Positions 1 through 11,720 of a DNA stretch of 64,000 nt are shown in pieces. The notes below the pieces were generated by a model. It made no database searches. It was given only the letters and a program-made list of their open reading frames with translations, and was not told the DNA's origin. Positions within the stretch are counted from its first letter, which is position 1; each line of letters opens with the position of its first letter. The stretch comes from Ligustrum vulgare (Eukaryota; Streptophyta; Magnoliopsida; Lamiales; Oleaceae), in the NCBI GenBank assembly GCA_963555705.1, contig OY743170.1:33617362-33681361 (forward strand). Direction: 5' to 3'. A program made the position numbers and the translations under genes.

Positions 1-90
1 GAAGCAATTTATTAAATTCGTATTAATTGGTTAATACAAAGTGCCTTCCATTGTTATAATGAATAAACTAGAATCCTCCCTCGATGCAGC

Positions 91-357
91 TTGTTGAGTC
101 ACTCAAGGCTGCGAGTGGGAAGGTGTGTTTGTCATTATGAAATATAAGATGTTTCTGAAAAATTGATAGAATTTAACTGAAATCTATCTTTTGTTGAGTC
201 ACTCAAGGAGATAAGATTTTGGAGGCACAATCAAGTAAATACATAAGATGTTTGCGACAAAGAGTTGTCTACATGATGGTCTAGGAGTCACATGAAGATG
301 TGATTGATAGGAGTATCTACCTGGATGTTTCATTAGAGCTTGTTGAGTCACTCAAGG
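91..357 (+). repeat. Three dispersed copies of an 18-bp TGAGTCA motif
   Basis: TTGTTGAGTCACTCAAGG occurs exactly at 91-108, 191-208 and 340-357. Its core TTGAGTCACTCAA is a near-palindrome around a central C and contains TGAGTCA, the GCN4/Opaque2-type bZIP site. The sequence between copies is not repeated, so this is not a simple tandem array. It lies inside the Copia remnant, upstream of the recognisable RT; role unknown. Confidence 0.8.
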
Positions 358-1167
358 TTCTAATGGAATAAACAGGATCCTAGCCTACTGTGAATCTAAC
401 AGGATTCTACGAGATTAATGTTGAGGGTCATTAATTCAAGTAAAACAGTGGGAGCAATCGATTTAATAAAAGACCTTATTAAATTGATTTATGCATGATA
501 ATACGTGATTCTATTTATTATTGTTGTTGTATGAGTTTTAAAATTTGAGTTGTTACTTGAACTTATGGAGTGTAATTGACACTCTATAAGTTCATTAGAT
601 TGAAATCCTTGAATTGGCGTCGTCCTTTGAGAAATGATCTCAAAACACGATATGATCGAGAATACTCTTCTCGAACATGCCAATAATAGGACACTACATT
701 TATAACTGCGAGGCTTCCTTAACCGAACTGAAGAAATGAGAAGTTTGGTGAATCTTCTACTTCAGTTTTCTATTTGATAGAGGTTAAATAATCTTCTTAG
801 CCAATCGAGTATTAGATACCAATAATATACAATGGCTAAAAGTATAATAATTGTGAAAAATGGTGATATACCTATTTGTAGGTAATAAAGCAAATGTTGC
901 TTGAAAAGCTTAAGAAGTTATCACCTATTTTTGTCTTCTCATTCAGTTTAAAATTAGACAATTGTTAATTAAAGTTCTTATGAAGAACGACACTTCTACT
1001 TCATGTTTGGACATGAAATGATTATCCTCTGTAATTAAAAATAATAGTTATTCGTTAACTTAGATGGGATACTATGGAAGTGAGGTAAGTAACAAATAGT
1101 CTACATTCTGAATATTGATAATGCAAAGAAGAAGTCACACTCAAATATGACACTTGACTAATTCAAT

Positions 1168-1169
<2 letters not shown>

Positions 1170-1199
<30 letters not shown>
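1170..1199. repeat. (TA)n microsatellite
   Basis: An uninterrupted TA dinucleotide run of about 15 units in the Copia remnant. Confidence 0.95.
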
Positions 1200-1202
<3 letters not shown>

Positions 1203-2088
1203 ACCTTGGAGATAAATTGAAAAGTCAATTTTTGGAAAAAGGAAAAGTGGGATGGTTGATCCACTGAACCTGTTACATTCAGATGTAAGTGGGCATATGT
1301 CAGAGTGGTATTTAGTTATTAGATAACATTGATAGTCATTGTAATTTATAATGCAGTTTAAATCTGAGAGTTTGAAAATTTCAAATAATGCATATATAAA
1401 TTAGAAGGCCAAAATGAGAAAAATATTCTAAGCACATAGATTTGATCAAAGTGAAGAATATTTTAAAGTGATTGACTTCAAGATTATGTTATGAGAACAT
1501 AATTTTCGCATAGATAACTCTTTCACATACGTCTTGGCACAATGGCGAATCCGAAAGGACAAAGATTGCAATTGATGCAATCATTGATGAAGCCACACAA
1601 AATCTCCAAACAGTTTTTAGAACTTTGCACTGAAAACTTTATATTACACACTTAGTCGTGTTACATGATAATCAGTTGATGAAGGTCCATATAAGATTTG
1701 GATTTAAAAGGTCTAATCTTCCTCGTGTTAAGATTTAAGACCTCAATACTTATTAGAAGTATAACAAATTTGGATAAGCAATAGCCTTAGTCCAATGTGT
1801 ATATTTGTACGAATAAAAGTATAACATGAAAGAGTGCATGATTACACGTATACCTAATCAATTAAATAAGCTCGAATATGTGTTTGCATTGGATGAGGCA
1901 CAAATCGATGCTTGGGACACGATTGGTGTTCAGGACGTGGCGACGACTGAGAATGCACTAGCTCCATGTAAAGATATTAGAATCATGTATTCTCTATTGA
2001 GTAACACATCCCTGATTGCTAATATTGTATTAGTCATCAAGGATAATGAGCATATATTTACATATAAGCTAAGTCAAATGTTGACTAA

Positions 2089-2460
2089 ATGAGATGGCAG
2101 GAAGCCATAGAATTCGAGATAAAAACAAGTTTTGGAACTTGTTTGATCCGCTTGAAATGGGTAAGACCCATAGGCTGTAAATGCGTTTACTCTAAATCAA
2201 TTCGGATTCTGCTTGCAGTAGCAACATGCTATAATTATGGGATTTTTGAATCCTTAAACATAGTATACTAACTACAGATATCTATTATAGATTAAAGCAA
2301 GCCTCACGGAGCTATAATCTTAATATTGATGAGATAATCAAAATGTTTGATTTTATCAAAAGTTGAAGATAAAGAATGTGTGTATATAAAAGGTTAGTGG
2401 GAGTGTTCAATATTTCTGATACTATATGTAGATGACATATTATTGATCAGAAGTTGAGTC
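2089..2460 (+). pseudogene. Copia reverse transcriptase remnant
   Basis: Reading across frames gives the Copia RT signature: QEAIEFEIK at the start, then LKQASRS followed by a DEIIKMFDF-like stretch, CVYK, and a degraded catalytic block near 2420-2450 (YVDDILLI in intact relatives). Several stops and frame changes are present, so it is inactive. The block order and spacing match the Copia pol family. Confidence 0.7.
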
Positions 2461-2879
2461 TTTACCCTTTAAAGTGAAAGTGCAATTATTTTGAATTTCT
2501 CCATGATGGATTTGAGAAATAAGACCTTCACTTTGGGAACCAGAATCTATAGAGATAGATCTAGAAGGTTGTTTTGATTTCTCAATCCACGTACATAGAT
2601 GTAATGCTAATGGGGTTAGCATGAATGAATCCAATGTAGGATTCTATCCTAAAAGTTTTTGGTTAATCTTCTTAAAAATGGTGTTTAGAACACATATTGA
2701 GAAATAATGATGTGGAGAAGATACTTGATTGTTTGACAATAAGACCTTCTTAAACACGACACTATGTACGACACTTTTTGTATTCTTGAGTACTTGAGAA
2801 GTTCTAAGAATACAATAGACATATGGAGAAATGTAGACTAGAGATACCATCCTTCAGTCCGGGAAAAGATGAAGGAAAT

Positions 2880-3330
2880 ATTCAGTCTAATTGTTAATTA
2901 ACTCATAGTAGTGGTGTGGTCAGTTTGAAATGGTTCAAACAAGAGAGACCACTAACTATACAATCGAGATCAAATACATAAGTGCTTGTGAAGCAATCTC
3001 GATTGTTAAGTTCATTAGTGAACTATAAGTGTTCCTAGCATTGTAGCTCCAGTAATGAGTACTGTGACGACAATGGAGCCATCGAGCAAGTAAGAGAACT
3101 AGGTCTCATTGATGATCTGAGTATGTATTTAGGGGCTTTTATCTTATTCGAAGATTGTAGAAAAATAGAATTCATGCCCACTACCCTTGAGAAGGTTGAA
3201 TATGTGAAGCGTCAAATATCGAAGATCCATTTGTAAAACCACTATCCTAACAGGAATATGATTATTATATAAACTCATTATGTATAAGATACATGAGTTA
3301 TTGGATCTAGTGGGAGAATATCAGTGTCGT
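2880..3330 (+). pseudogene. Copia RNase H remnant and pol C-terminus
   Basis: Frame-shifted translation gives CDDNGAIEQV (CDNxGAIxxA in intact Copia RNase H), a LGAFILFEDC stretch like the family's LRRFHLIREI, and a terminal RYMSYW followed by GRISVSC, which resembles the usual Copia polyprotein end. Numerous stops make it a pseudogene. Confidence 0.65.
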
Positions 3331-4266
3331 GCTCTAAATCCAATCGTTGAGATAGCATAACACATATTATCATTGTCTCAAAAGGAAAATCTATTATTAC
3401 ATTGAGTTTAACTCATTATTTAAATAATAGAGTCCGTAGAATAAGTTAAGTAACTTGTAAGTCACAAGGTGTTGTGACCATGAGATACAAGTCATTAATA
3501 TCTTATTCTAAAATTTTCTCTAGTCAAAGTAACAACAAGATACGGATATTGTTGTTGCAGTTAGACTAGCATGTGTTACATTTCTTTCTTATGAAGAAAG
3601 TATCTATAATGCGCGGTTGTGGATTTGGTCCTTTGACTTGAGGACTTCATAGAATCTTATATGAGGATTACTATGCTTTGACGAGCGTTGATGTTGGCTC
3701 TTGAGAGGGAGTCATCAGGATGACGTCGTACGGGTATAGTGAGAGTCATATGAAGGTTGTGTATGTCCAATATGAGGATTCGTCACTCCTGGGTAGTAGG
3801 AGATTATAACCTGTATTTCGCTCACTTAAGTTGAAGTAAATTCCTCGGCCGGGGTGAAGTTATGAGTTAAAAAGGTGTTTTCTGTCATAACAAGATCAAC
3901 TAAGATAATAGATGAATAACATAATTGGTTGAAATGAGATTGTCTCTTAACTAATTGGGTTATATTGATGAAGGGATTATATTTCAACGATAACCGCACA
4001 TAAACAGGTCTTGTCATGCCACATGACTTTTCCTTTCACATGGATTGCCTTGACACGTTGCTAGATGTCAATCTAGGAAGGCAATGTGAATTAATCGATC
4101 TTGGCGAGTCAAGGATGAATTAGAAATAGAGATTTAAATTCATCTTATTCCAATAATATTGGAATAATAATAACACGGCGTTTGCCATCGTGAATGGAAC
4201 CTAATGGGTCACACACAAAAGGTGAGAATTGAGTATTTAGAATTGGATCTTTTCCAAGTGGGAGAC

Positions 4267-4566
4267 TGTTAGAATTAATGTACAAGCCCAATTGGTTGGG
4301 CAAAAACCTATTCTCTCAAATCCATGCCAATAGTTGGAGATTGATGGAGTTCCAGATTCAACTCGCTGTGTGGATTTCTGTTAGTGGCTGAACAATTGGA
4401 CAGCTGGTGGTGACAAGATTGTACCTCATGTTTCAGATTTCAGATTCACGACGTTCATCAAAGGTATCGTCTTTATCACAAATTCTATCTAATTGCAAGG
4501 TTGATCCGGGCTATGGTTTCATGTTTGTTTAATTTTCGCTGTGCATGTATGACCCGAAACCTTACA
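4267..4566 (+). repeat. Copia 3' LTR (probable)
   Basis: Starts TGTTAGAATT directly after a purine-rich tract, as Copia LTRs do, and probably ends at ...CCTTACA (4566). The 5' LTR is outside the window, so the end cannot be confirmed by comparison. Confidence 0.5.
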
Positions 4567-4678
4567 GTTTTTTCTCCTCAATAATAAATTTGACTAATTT
4601 CTAGGTCACAACCACACAAGGAATATAATATTCTGGAATGTGTTATTTTTTCATTTATGCTATTAAACTCTTGTGCAG

Positions 4679-4733
4679 GCAGACATTTTGAAGAAGCTAA
4701 TTCTTGAGCTAGAGAACTCCATTGGGAAAATAG
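4679..4733 (+). other. Candidate host exon left of element A
   Basis: A 55-base open stretch follows a good acceptor (CTCTTGTGCAG at 4668-4678) and ends at ATAG before GT (4734). It reads ADILKKLILELENSIGKI plus one base. The candidate exon at 17899 starts in the complementary phase, so the two would join in frame across the 13-kb element A and reach a stop. The protein is not recognised. Host exon status is inference; a captured or decayed fragment is possible. Confidence 0.35.
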
Positions 4734-5066
4734 GTGTATATAATGGAAGATGATTCAACTTTATTACTGATAAGTGTATTTTATACACTTGGGGATACGC
4801 CAAAATGAGAATATATCATTGTGTTTTATGAATTTATTCTACCTAAGTTGTGTTTAATTGTGGTTATTTCAGATTTTATTCAAAAATAGGAACAAGGAAG
4901 CAATTGCGGGAAATAAAGGTCAAAAGTAGAAAAATTGAAGAGGAACAGAAGTTCTGGGGTCAAATTGCTCAAATCAAAAGTTGAGGACACAATGCGCAAA
5001 TAAAATCAGGGGACTAACTTGAAAGGCAAGGAAAAGATGAAGAATCACAGCAAAAAGTCTTTATAC

Positions 5067-5180
5067 GCGATCGCCGCTCTTCTAAGTAGTGATCGCGACT
5101 TAGGCGAAATTTTCATGCAGAACCAAAAATGGGTCTGCCACCCGATCGCTAGCATCCTTACCACCACGCGATCATGTGGG
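5067..5180. repeat. CpG-rich palindrome cluster in A 5' LTR
   Basis: GCGATCGC (5067-5074), GATCGCG (5091-5097), CCGATCGC (about 5142-5149) and CGCGATCA (about 5167-5174) lie within 115 bases of otherwise AT-rich DNA, 70-190 bases upstream of the TATA box. Comparable clusters occur in the A 3' LTR, both B LTRs, the reversed LTR at 36668 and upstream of the env-like gene of A. Confidence 0.8.
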
Positions 5181-5250
5181 CTTCCGACTGGGCCTAGTTT
5201 GGGCTTTTGTGTGCGATTTTGATGGATTTTACTCAGGAAGTTAACCTAAG

Positions 5251-5260
5251 ATATATATAC
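5251..5260 (+). promoter_or_regulatory. LTR TATA box, element A
   Basis: ATATATATAC followed by AGCGCTATAG, about 500 bases into the LTR and downstream of the palindrome cluster; duplicated in the 3' LTR. Position and sequence fit the U3/R boundary of a plant Gypsy LTR. Confidence 0.6.
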
Positions 5261-6225
5261 AGCGCTATAGGCGACGAGAGAGGCACTTTAGCTGAGATTA
5301 ATACCAGAGAATTCTTGTCGATTCAACATCAACTTTGAGGGACATTCAAGCACGGAAAAGCAATGGAAGTTAGGAGATTAATACGGGAATTCAATTCTTG
5401 GTGCAAGACTTCTTTTCTTGTCGTTAATTTCATAGATTCCATCATGTTTTATTCTGAATTTTATTGTTTTTGTTATTCATTCTTGATGTGTAACTAATCT
5501 TAATGTTGGGATGATTGATTTAGCCTAGTCAATAATTTCAATTCCATATTCCTTGTTTTAATGCTTCAATGCATGTGTTGATTTATTATTGCATTTAATG
5601 CTTGAATGAACTGGCCACTCTTTCATGCTTTCATGTGTTATTTCCATAATTCGAGAGGTGAGTTAATAACATAGATCTAGGTAATAAATCCGGTAATTGA
5701 ATGAGAGATAGAGATATACTCTTGCGATTAGCGCGATCGTGTGCGAATTCTTGTGCGTAATGCATCTAGGTAAGGAATATTCAGACTCGTTGTAGAGATA
5801 CAAGGTTGACTTATTTAGATAGGATTGATTTAAACTCGAGAGAGGAATCTCAATTTGAATTAGTGAATTCGATCGAACACATATTTAGAAAATAAAATCT
5901 GGAATTGGAATTGAGTTAATTGGCTAGGTGAACTCATGAATCCCAGCTACAACTACATTCAACCATATTTAAAAATAGTAGCAATCTTGAAATCTCGATC
6001 TAGTGCAAAAGTTTAATCTTTTAGTTACCATTCATAATTTTAGTTTTAAAACGATAAAAATTCATTTATTGGTTCAAATAAGGATAAGAATTTACATATT
6101 TCGGTAATTAGTAAGTAGTCTCTGAGGGACGACATTCCGGACTTCTAGATCCATTTTTACTACTCTTCACGACCCGTACACTTGCGGGGATATTTCGAAT
6201 CGCGAGATATTAGTAAATAAGTTTT

Positions 6226-6243
6226 TGGCGCCGTTGTCGGGGA
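6226..6243 (+). promoter_or_regulatory. Primer-binding site, tRNA-Asp type
   Basis: TGGCGCCGTTGTCGGGGA lies 13 bases after the 5' LTR. It matches the complement of the plant tRNA-Asp 3' end except for one base (GTTGTC for GTTGCC). It primes minus-strand cDNA synthesis and is the usual Athila site. Confidence 0.85.
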
Positions 6244-6346
6244 CTGTTTTTTTACTAATATCGATACCAATAAGTTCTTACTTTAATTTGAATTTTATTT
6301 TGCTTTATATTAGTTTTTGTTTTATTTTCGATTTTGTTATTAATTC

Positions 6347-7316
6347 ATGTTAAGAAGAACTAAATCTTTTGAATTGCTTCCTTTTGATACAGAAATTGAA
6401 CGCACTTTTCGACAAAGGCGCAAACAAAAGTTGGAAGCAGCTCAACACACAGATTTAGCAATGGCAGATAACAGAATTAAGCATAATTAAGATAATCTGC
6501 CAGTAGAAATTGTTGTTCAACAGCAGAATCAACCGAACAATGGGAGGCGTGCATTGAGAGATTATATGACTCCTCCAGTAGGAAACATTGGAACTTGCAT
6601 AGTGCCACCTGCTATCCCTGCTAATAACTTTGAGATCAAGACTTCTTTGATCTCTTTGATCCAAAATTCTTCCGTATTCCACGGGCTGCCGTCTGAAGAT
6701 CCACATGCACACCTACGGACTTTCCAAGAACTATGTGACATGCAGCGCATGAACGGAGTTCCGGGTGATGCCGTGAAGCTGAAACTATTTTCCTTCTCGT
6801 TGGAAGACAAGGCAAAGGCATGGTTCTACACGCTACCCCTCCACACAATTACGACTTGGGAAGTAATGATTCAAAAATTTGTTGATAATTTCTTTCCACC
6901 TGGCCGGATGTCAAAGCTAAGGTGTGAAATTCTTTCATTCAATCAATAGCCAGGGGAGTCCATTTTCGAGGCTTGGGAGAGATTCAACGAGCTGGTTCGA
7001 CAATGTCCTACTCATGGAATAGCTGATTGGATCCTAATTCAAACGTTCTACAACGGGTTGACCAATGACAACAAGAAGCATCCAGATTCAGCAGTAGGTG
7101 GATCTGTGATGGATTTGACCTATGAAGAGGCCTCAGAAATATTTGAGAAAATGGCGGCGAACAGTTATCAGTGGTACTCAGATCGTACTGCACAGAAATC
7201 TGGTGGAATAGCTTCGATCGATGAAATTACAGCTATTAATGCTAAATTGGATGCATTGACAAAGAAATTTGATAGTATGAATCAGCAGCCAGTGCTTGTA
7301 GCACAGACAACCATAG
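6347..7316 (+). pseudogene. gag: Athila-type gag, N-terminal and capsid part
   Basis: Starts at ATG 6347 (MLRRTKSF). One frame runs to about 7310 with stops at 6488-6490 and 6947-6949. Athila gag landmarks are present: DYMTPP near the start of the conserved part, FHGLPSEDPHAHL, KAKAWF, FFPPGRM, then EAWERFNELVRQCP and FYNGL, and EKMAANSYQW near the end. It would form the particle coat and bind RNA. The two stops and a frame change at about 7310 inactivate it. The homologous gag of element B aligns through most of this region. Confidence 0.88.
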
Positions 7317-7319
7317 TTT

Positions 7320-7922
7320 GTGTGTTTTGAGAATCATGCATTATCAGAGTGTCCTATGGCATATCAAGGTCAACCGGATAAGGAGCATGCGAATTTTGTT
7401 GGGAACAGTCAGAGGCAACAAGGGGGAATGTACTCACAGACGTACAACCCTGAATGGAAAAAGCATCCCAACTTTTCATGGGCTAACAATCAAAACATCC
7501 AACGACCGCCAGGTTTTCAACAGCGACAACAGCAATAACAACAGGTGAAGAAGACCTCCTGTGAAGAATTGATACTCCAGCTACTGCAGAGTCATCAAGC
7601 TGACATAAAGGAAATAAAAATTCAATTGGGACAGTTGTCAAATGACAGATCGGAAAGACAGAAACTGCCTAGTAATAATGAAACAAATCCGAGAGAGCAA
7701 GTACAAGCCATAACAACCAGAAGTGGGGTCCAGTTGCCAGAAATCAATATGAAAAGAACGGATAAATCAGAAACTGTGACGGAGGCAGTGGAAGAGGAAA
7801 AAGAAGATCAGATGAAGAAAGAAAATCCAACAGAAAAATCCGACAGGTCAGATGATCAGGTGAAGAAGGCTCTGACCCAGTTAAAGCCTATGTACCTCCC
7901 ATCACATATCCACATAGGCTAA
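7320..7922 (+). pseudogene. gag: Athila-type gag C-terminus and linker
   Basis: Continues gag after a frame change. It starts in a degraded zinc-knuckle-like part (CFENHALSECP), passes a Q-rich stretch (QQRQQQ, stop at 7536-7538), then a coiled segment with ILQLLQSHQADIKEI and IQLGQLSND, the conserved NPREQVQAITTRSG, and a highly charged E/K linker. A second frame change at about 7895-7905 leads into the protease. Confidence 0.82.
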
Positions 7923-9070
7923 GGAAACATAAGCTTGACCAACAGTTTGGTAAATTCATCGAGAAGATCAAGCAGCTGCACATCAGCATTCCCTTTGCAG
8001 AGGCGTTGACCCATATGCCGAGCTATGCGAAATTCACGAAAGAAATCCTCACCAATAAAAGGAAGCTGGACGAGCATGAGACACTGATGCTCACCGAAGA
8101 ATGCAGCACAGTAATTCAGAAGAAATTACCTCCCAAACTGAATGATCTAGGGAGTTTCACAATCCCTTGCACTATTGGTTTTATTGACTTTGACTATGCT
8201 TTATGTGATTTAGGTGCTAGCATTAATTTAATGCCTCTATCTATTTTCAGGAAGCTCGGGATTGGAGAAGCAAAACCAACTTCCATTTCCTTGCAGTTAG
8301 CAGATCGTTCGATAAAATACCCTTGGGGGTTGCTGGAAGACGTGCTGATAAGAGTGGGTAAATTCATTTACCCTGCAGATTTTGTTATCCTAGATATGGA
8401 GGAAGATAAGACAATCCCACTCATTCTGGGACGACCGTTCTTGAGAACTGGAAAAGCATTGATCGATGTTCACGAAGGAACACTGGTGCTTCGTGTAGAT
8501 GAGGAGAAGATCACCTTCAACATTTTTAAATCAATGAAGTATCCCTCATCATTAGATACTTGTTTCAAGGTGGATCTTGTGCAAGAAGCAATTCGGGGTG
8601 TATATGATGAGGAGCATCCTGAAGATCCGTTGGAAGCATACATTATTCAATCAGAATCTGTAAACTCGGAAAAGGAAGAAGTGGCAAGAATGGCTAATGA
8701 ATTGGAAGCATCGACAAGGTTCACGCTCAGAGGAGGTTACTATTTTGAGCCATTGGGTGAAAATTTGCAGAAATCTCGACCATCGTGTGAAAATCCTCCC
8801 ACTTTGGAGTTGAAACTGTTACCAGCACACCTGCTATATGCATTTTTGGGGGAGTCATCAACATTTCCAATTATCATTTCAAACCACTTGACAGCTCTGG
8901 AAGAAGAAAGGTTGCTACGGGTGGTGAAGAAACATAAAACTGCAATTGGATGGACTATTGCTGATATCAAGGGTATTAGTCCGACCATTTGTATGCATAA
9001 GATTTTGATGGAAGATGATTCCAAGCCATCAGTGGAGGCACAGCGTAGACTAAATCCGACTTTAAAATAA
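7900..9070 (+). pseudogene. pol: Athila aspartic protease and pol N-terminus
   Basis: One open frame from about 7903 to the stop at 9068-9070. The leader has MPSYAKFTKEILT; the protease has the active-site block CDLGASINLMPLS (D-[LST]-G family, here DLGAS as usual in Athila) and the flap-proximal ILGRPFLRTG. The tail (LKLLPAHLLYAFLGE, then IADIKGISPTICMHKI) connects to RT in Athila polyproteins. The same frame resumes after the stop, so the stop is a point lesion. Confidence 0.88.
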
Positions 9071-10363
9071 GTGGTGAGAAAAGAGATTCTAAAAATGCTT
9101 GATGCTGGTATCATATACCCAATTTCAGACAGTGCTTGGGTCAGTCCAGCTCATGTAGTACCAAAAAATGGAGGCATGACAGTGATTGCTAATGACAACA
9201 ATGAGTTGATCCCTACAAGGACAGTAACTGGGTGGAGAGTGTGTATTGATTACATGAAACTGAATGCTGCAACCAGAAAAGATCATTTTCCATTACCGTT
9301 CATCGATCAGATGTTGGAAAAGCTTGCAGGTCACTCACACTATTTTCTGGATGGATACTCGGGCTACAATCAGATTGCCATCGCTCTGGCTGACCCGGAG
9401 AAAACTACGTTTACCTGTCCCTACGGTACATTTGCTTTCAGAAGAATGCCATTTGGACTGTGTAACGCCCAGCAACCTTCCAGAGATGCATGATGGCAAT
9501 ATTTTCCGATATGGTGGAATGCTTTATTGATGTCTTTATGGATGATTTCTAAGTCTTTGGATCCTCGTTTGATGAATGTCTACACCACCTCTCCCTAGTG
9601 CTTAATAGATATATGGAAACAAATTTGGTGCTAAATTGGGAGAAGTGTCATTTTATGGTGCACGAGGGGATTGTGCTAGGTCACAGGATTTCAGAAAAAG
9701 GAATTGAAGTGGACAGGGCTAAAATTCAAGTAATTGAAAAATTACCACCACCTAGCTCCATTAAAGGAGTACGAAGCTTCTTGGGCCATGCTGGGTTTTA
9801 CAGGAGATTTATAAAGGACTTTTCAAAAATCACTAAGCCTCTGTGTAATTTACTGGAAAAGGATGTCATTTTTAATTTTTCTGAAGAGTGTTTATTATCT
9901 TTTAATACACTCAAAGAAAAATTAACTACTGTACCAATCATCATAGCACCAGACTGGAGTTTGCCTTTTGAACTCATGTGTGACGCGAGTGACTATGCTG
10001 TGGGGGTAGCATTGGGGCAGAGAAAGGATAAAATTTTCCATGTAATTTACTATGCCGGCAGAACATTGACTGACAACTGAGAAAGAGATTTTAGCAGTGG
10101 TATTTGCCTTTGACAAATTCAGGTCTTATCTCATAGGATCAAAAGTGGTGGTTTACACTGACCACTCTGCATTGAATTATTTATTTGGAAAAAAGGATGC
10201 CAAACTTAGACTAATCAGATGGGTTTTATTGCTTCAAGAGTTTGACATCGAAATTCGGGATAAAAAGGGTACAGAAAATCAGATTGCAGATCATTTATCC
10301 AGATTGGAGCAAGTAGATCAGGAGATTCTTGAGGACATAATGGAAGTATTTCCAGATGAATAG
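9071..10363 (+). pseudogene. pol: Athila reverse transcriptase and RNase H
   Basis: RT fingers and palm: GWRVCIDYMKLNAATRKDHFP, LDGYSGYNQI, FRRMPFGLCNA. A frame change near 9472 precedes the catalytic FMDDF at 9535-9549, followed at once by a stop (9550-9552). The thumb has LGHRISEKGIEVD and FLGHAGFYRRFIKDFSK. RNase H follows: LMCDASDYAVG with its first catalytic Asp, then after a frame change near 10078 YTDHSAL and [10 protein letters not shown]. It would copy the genomic RNA and degrade it. At least three lesions make it inactive. Confidence 0.9.
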
Positions 10364-11695
10364 TTGATGATTTTAGCCCACATGATGCAGGTAGAGAAGG
10401 ATAAGGGGCCCTAGTTTGCAGATTATGTAAATTACTTGGTCTGCAACGTTTTGCCACCTGATTTTACTTATCAGCAAAAGAAGAAATTTTTCCACGATCT
10501 TAAATTTTTTTATTGGGAAGTCCCATTTTTGTACAGAAGGGGACCAGATCAAATAATCAGATGGTGTATTCCAGATGAGGAGATTATTCCTGTTCTAGAG
10601 AGATGCCATTCTTCTCCATATGGTGGACATATGGGAGCTACTAAAATAGCAGCTAAAGTTTTAAAATGTGGGTTTTATTGGCCAACGGTGTTTAAGGATG
10701 CCTTCTCTTTTGTCAAAGCATGTGACAAATGCAAACGAACTAGAAATATATCATCAAAGCATGAGATGCCACTTAACTGTGTTTTGGAGGTTGAAGTGTT
10801 TGATGTATAGGGAATTGACTTCATGGGTCCGTTCCCACCTTCGTACAACAATAAATATATACTGGTGGCAGTTGATTATGTATCAAAGTGGGTGGAGGCA
10901 AAAGCATGTCTAACAAATGATGCCCGAATTGTGGTTGATTTTATCAGAAAGAACATTTTTACTCGGTTTGGAGCACCAAGAGCAATCATAAGTGATGGTG
11001 AGACTCATTTCAACAACAAGTTATTCAAGGCAGTTCTAGCCAAGTATGGAACTCATCATCACATGGGGACAACCTATCATCCGCAGACTAGTGGGCAGGT
11101 GGAAACATCAAACAGGCAGTTGAAAAGAATTTTGGAAACAACAGTGAAGTCATCCCGAAAAGACTGGGCTAACAAATTGGAAGATACTTTATGGGCATAC
11201 AGGACAGCTTTTAAAACCCCTATCGGGATATCACCATTTCAGTTGGTATATGGAAAAGCGTGTCACTTGCCTGTTGAGTTTGAACACAAGGCGTATTGGG
11301 CTTTAAGACAGTTAAATCTTGATATGGACTCAGCCGACGATCAGGGATTTTTGCAACTTAATGCATTGGATGAGTTTCGCTTAGGTGCTTATGAGAATAC
11401 ATCCATTTATAAGGATCGAACTAAGAAGTGGCATGATCGTCATATTCACAAGAGAGAATTTCAAGTTGGAGATCAGGTGCTCTTGTACAACTCACGCTTG
11501 AAGCTCTTTCCGGGAAAATTGAGGTCGAGATGGTCTGGTCCATTCACAATTGCACAAGTGTTTCCATATGGCACATTTGAACTTCATCATCCAACTAAAG
11601 GTCATTTTAAAGTCAATGGGAAGAGGATCAAGCATTACTTTGAGGTTGATTTTGAAAAGGAGAAGTCATACATTGATATTGCCATTCCAGAGTGA
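10364..11695 (+). pseudogene. pol: Athila integrase
   Basis: One frame with stops near 10361 and 10411 and at 10808-10810 (TGG to TAG by comparison with the family, before GIDFMGPFP). It contains the HHCC zinc domain (CHSSPYGGHMG ... CDKCK), then the DDE core: Asp in GIDFMG, Asp in ISDGETHF, Glu in GQVETSNRQLK. The C-terminus has DQVLLYNSRLKLFPGKL, typical of Athila. All three catalytic residues remain, so the damage is limited to stops. It ends at TGA 11693-11695, just before the conserved hairpin. Confidence 0.9.
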
Positions 11696-11720
11696 ACAAC
11701 GCAGAAAGTCGGGTTTGAGA

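Larger units (their letters stand above)
1..4566 (+). mobile_element. Degenerate Ty1/Copia retrotransposon, 3' part
   Basis: Frame-broken translation shows Copia landmarks in the expected order: a reverse transcriptase stretch (about 2089-2460), an RNase H stretch (about 2880-3330), then a 3' LTR opening TGTTAGAATT after the purine-rich tract AAGTGGGAGAC. The left end lies outside the window. Stops and shifts occur every few dozen codons, so nothing here is expressed as protein. About 900 bases separate the end of pol from the LTR and hold no recognisable gene. Confidence 0.75.
4768..6212 (+). repeat. Element A 5' LTR
   Basis: Begins TGATAAGTG and ends near ...GATATTA; the 3' LTR has TGATA...TATCA as its terminal inverted repeat. 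It holds CpG-rich palindromes at 5067-5180, a TATA box at 5251-5260 and a long AT-rich R/U5 part. It reads directly into the primer-binding site. Confidence 0.88.

Noticed and set aside
1826..2092. 88-codon ORF on the plus strand
   Set aside because: It lies in the Copia remnant between degraded blocks, has no family resemblance and ends just where the RT remnant starts in another frame; chance is likely.
8740..9114. 124-codon minus-strand ORF over Athila pol
   Set aside because: Opposite a conserved protease-RT linker; composition is that of a reverse shadow.
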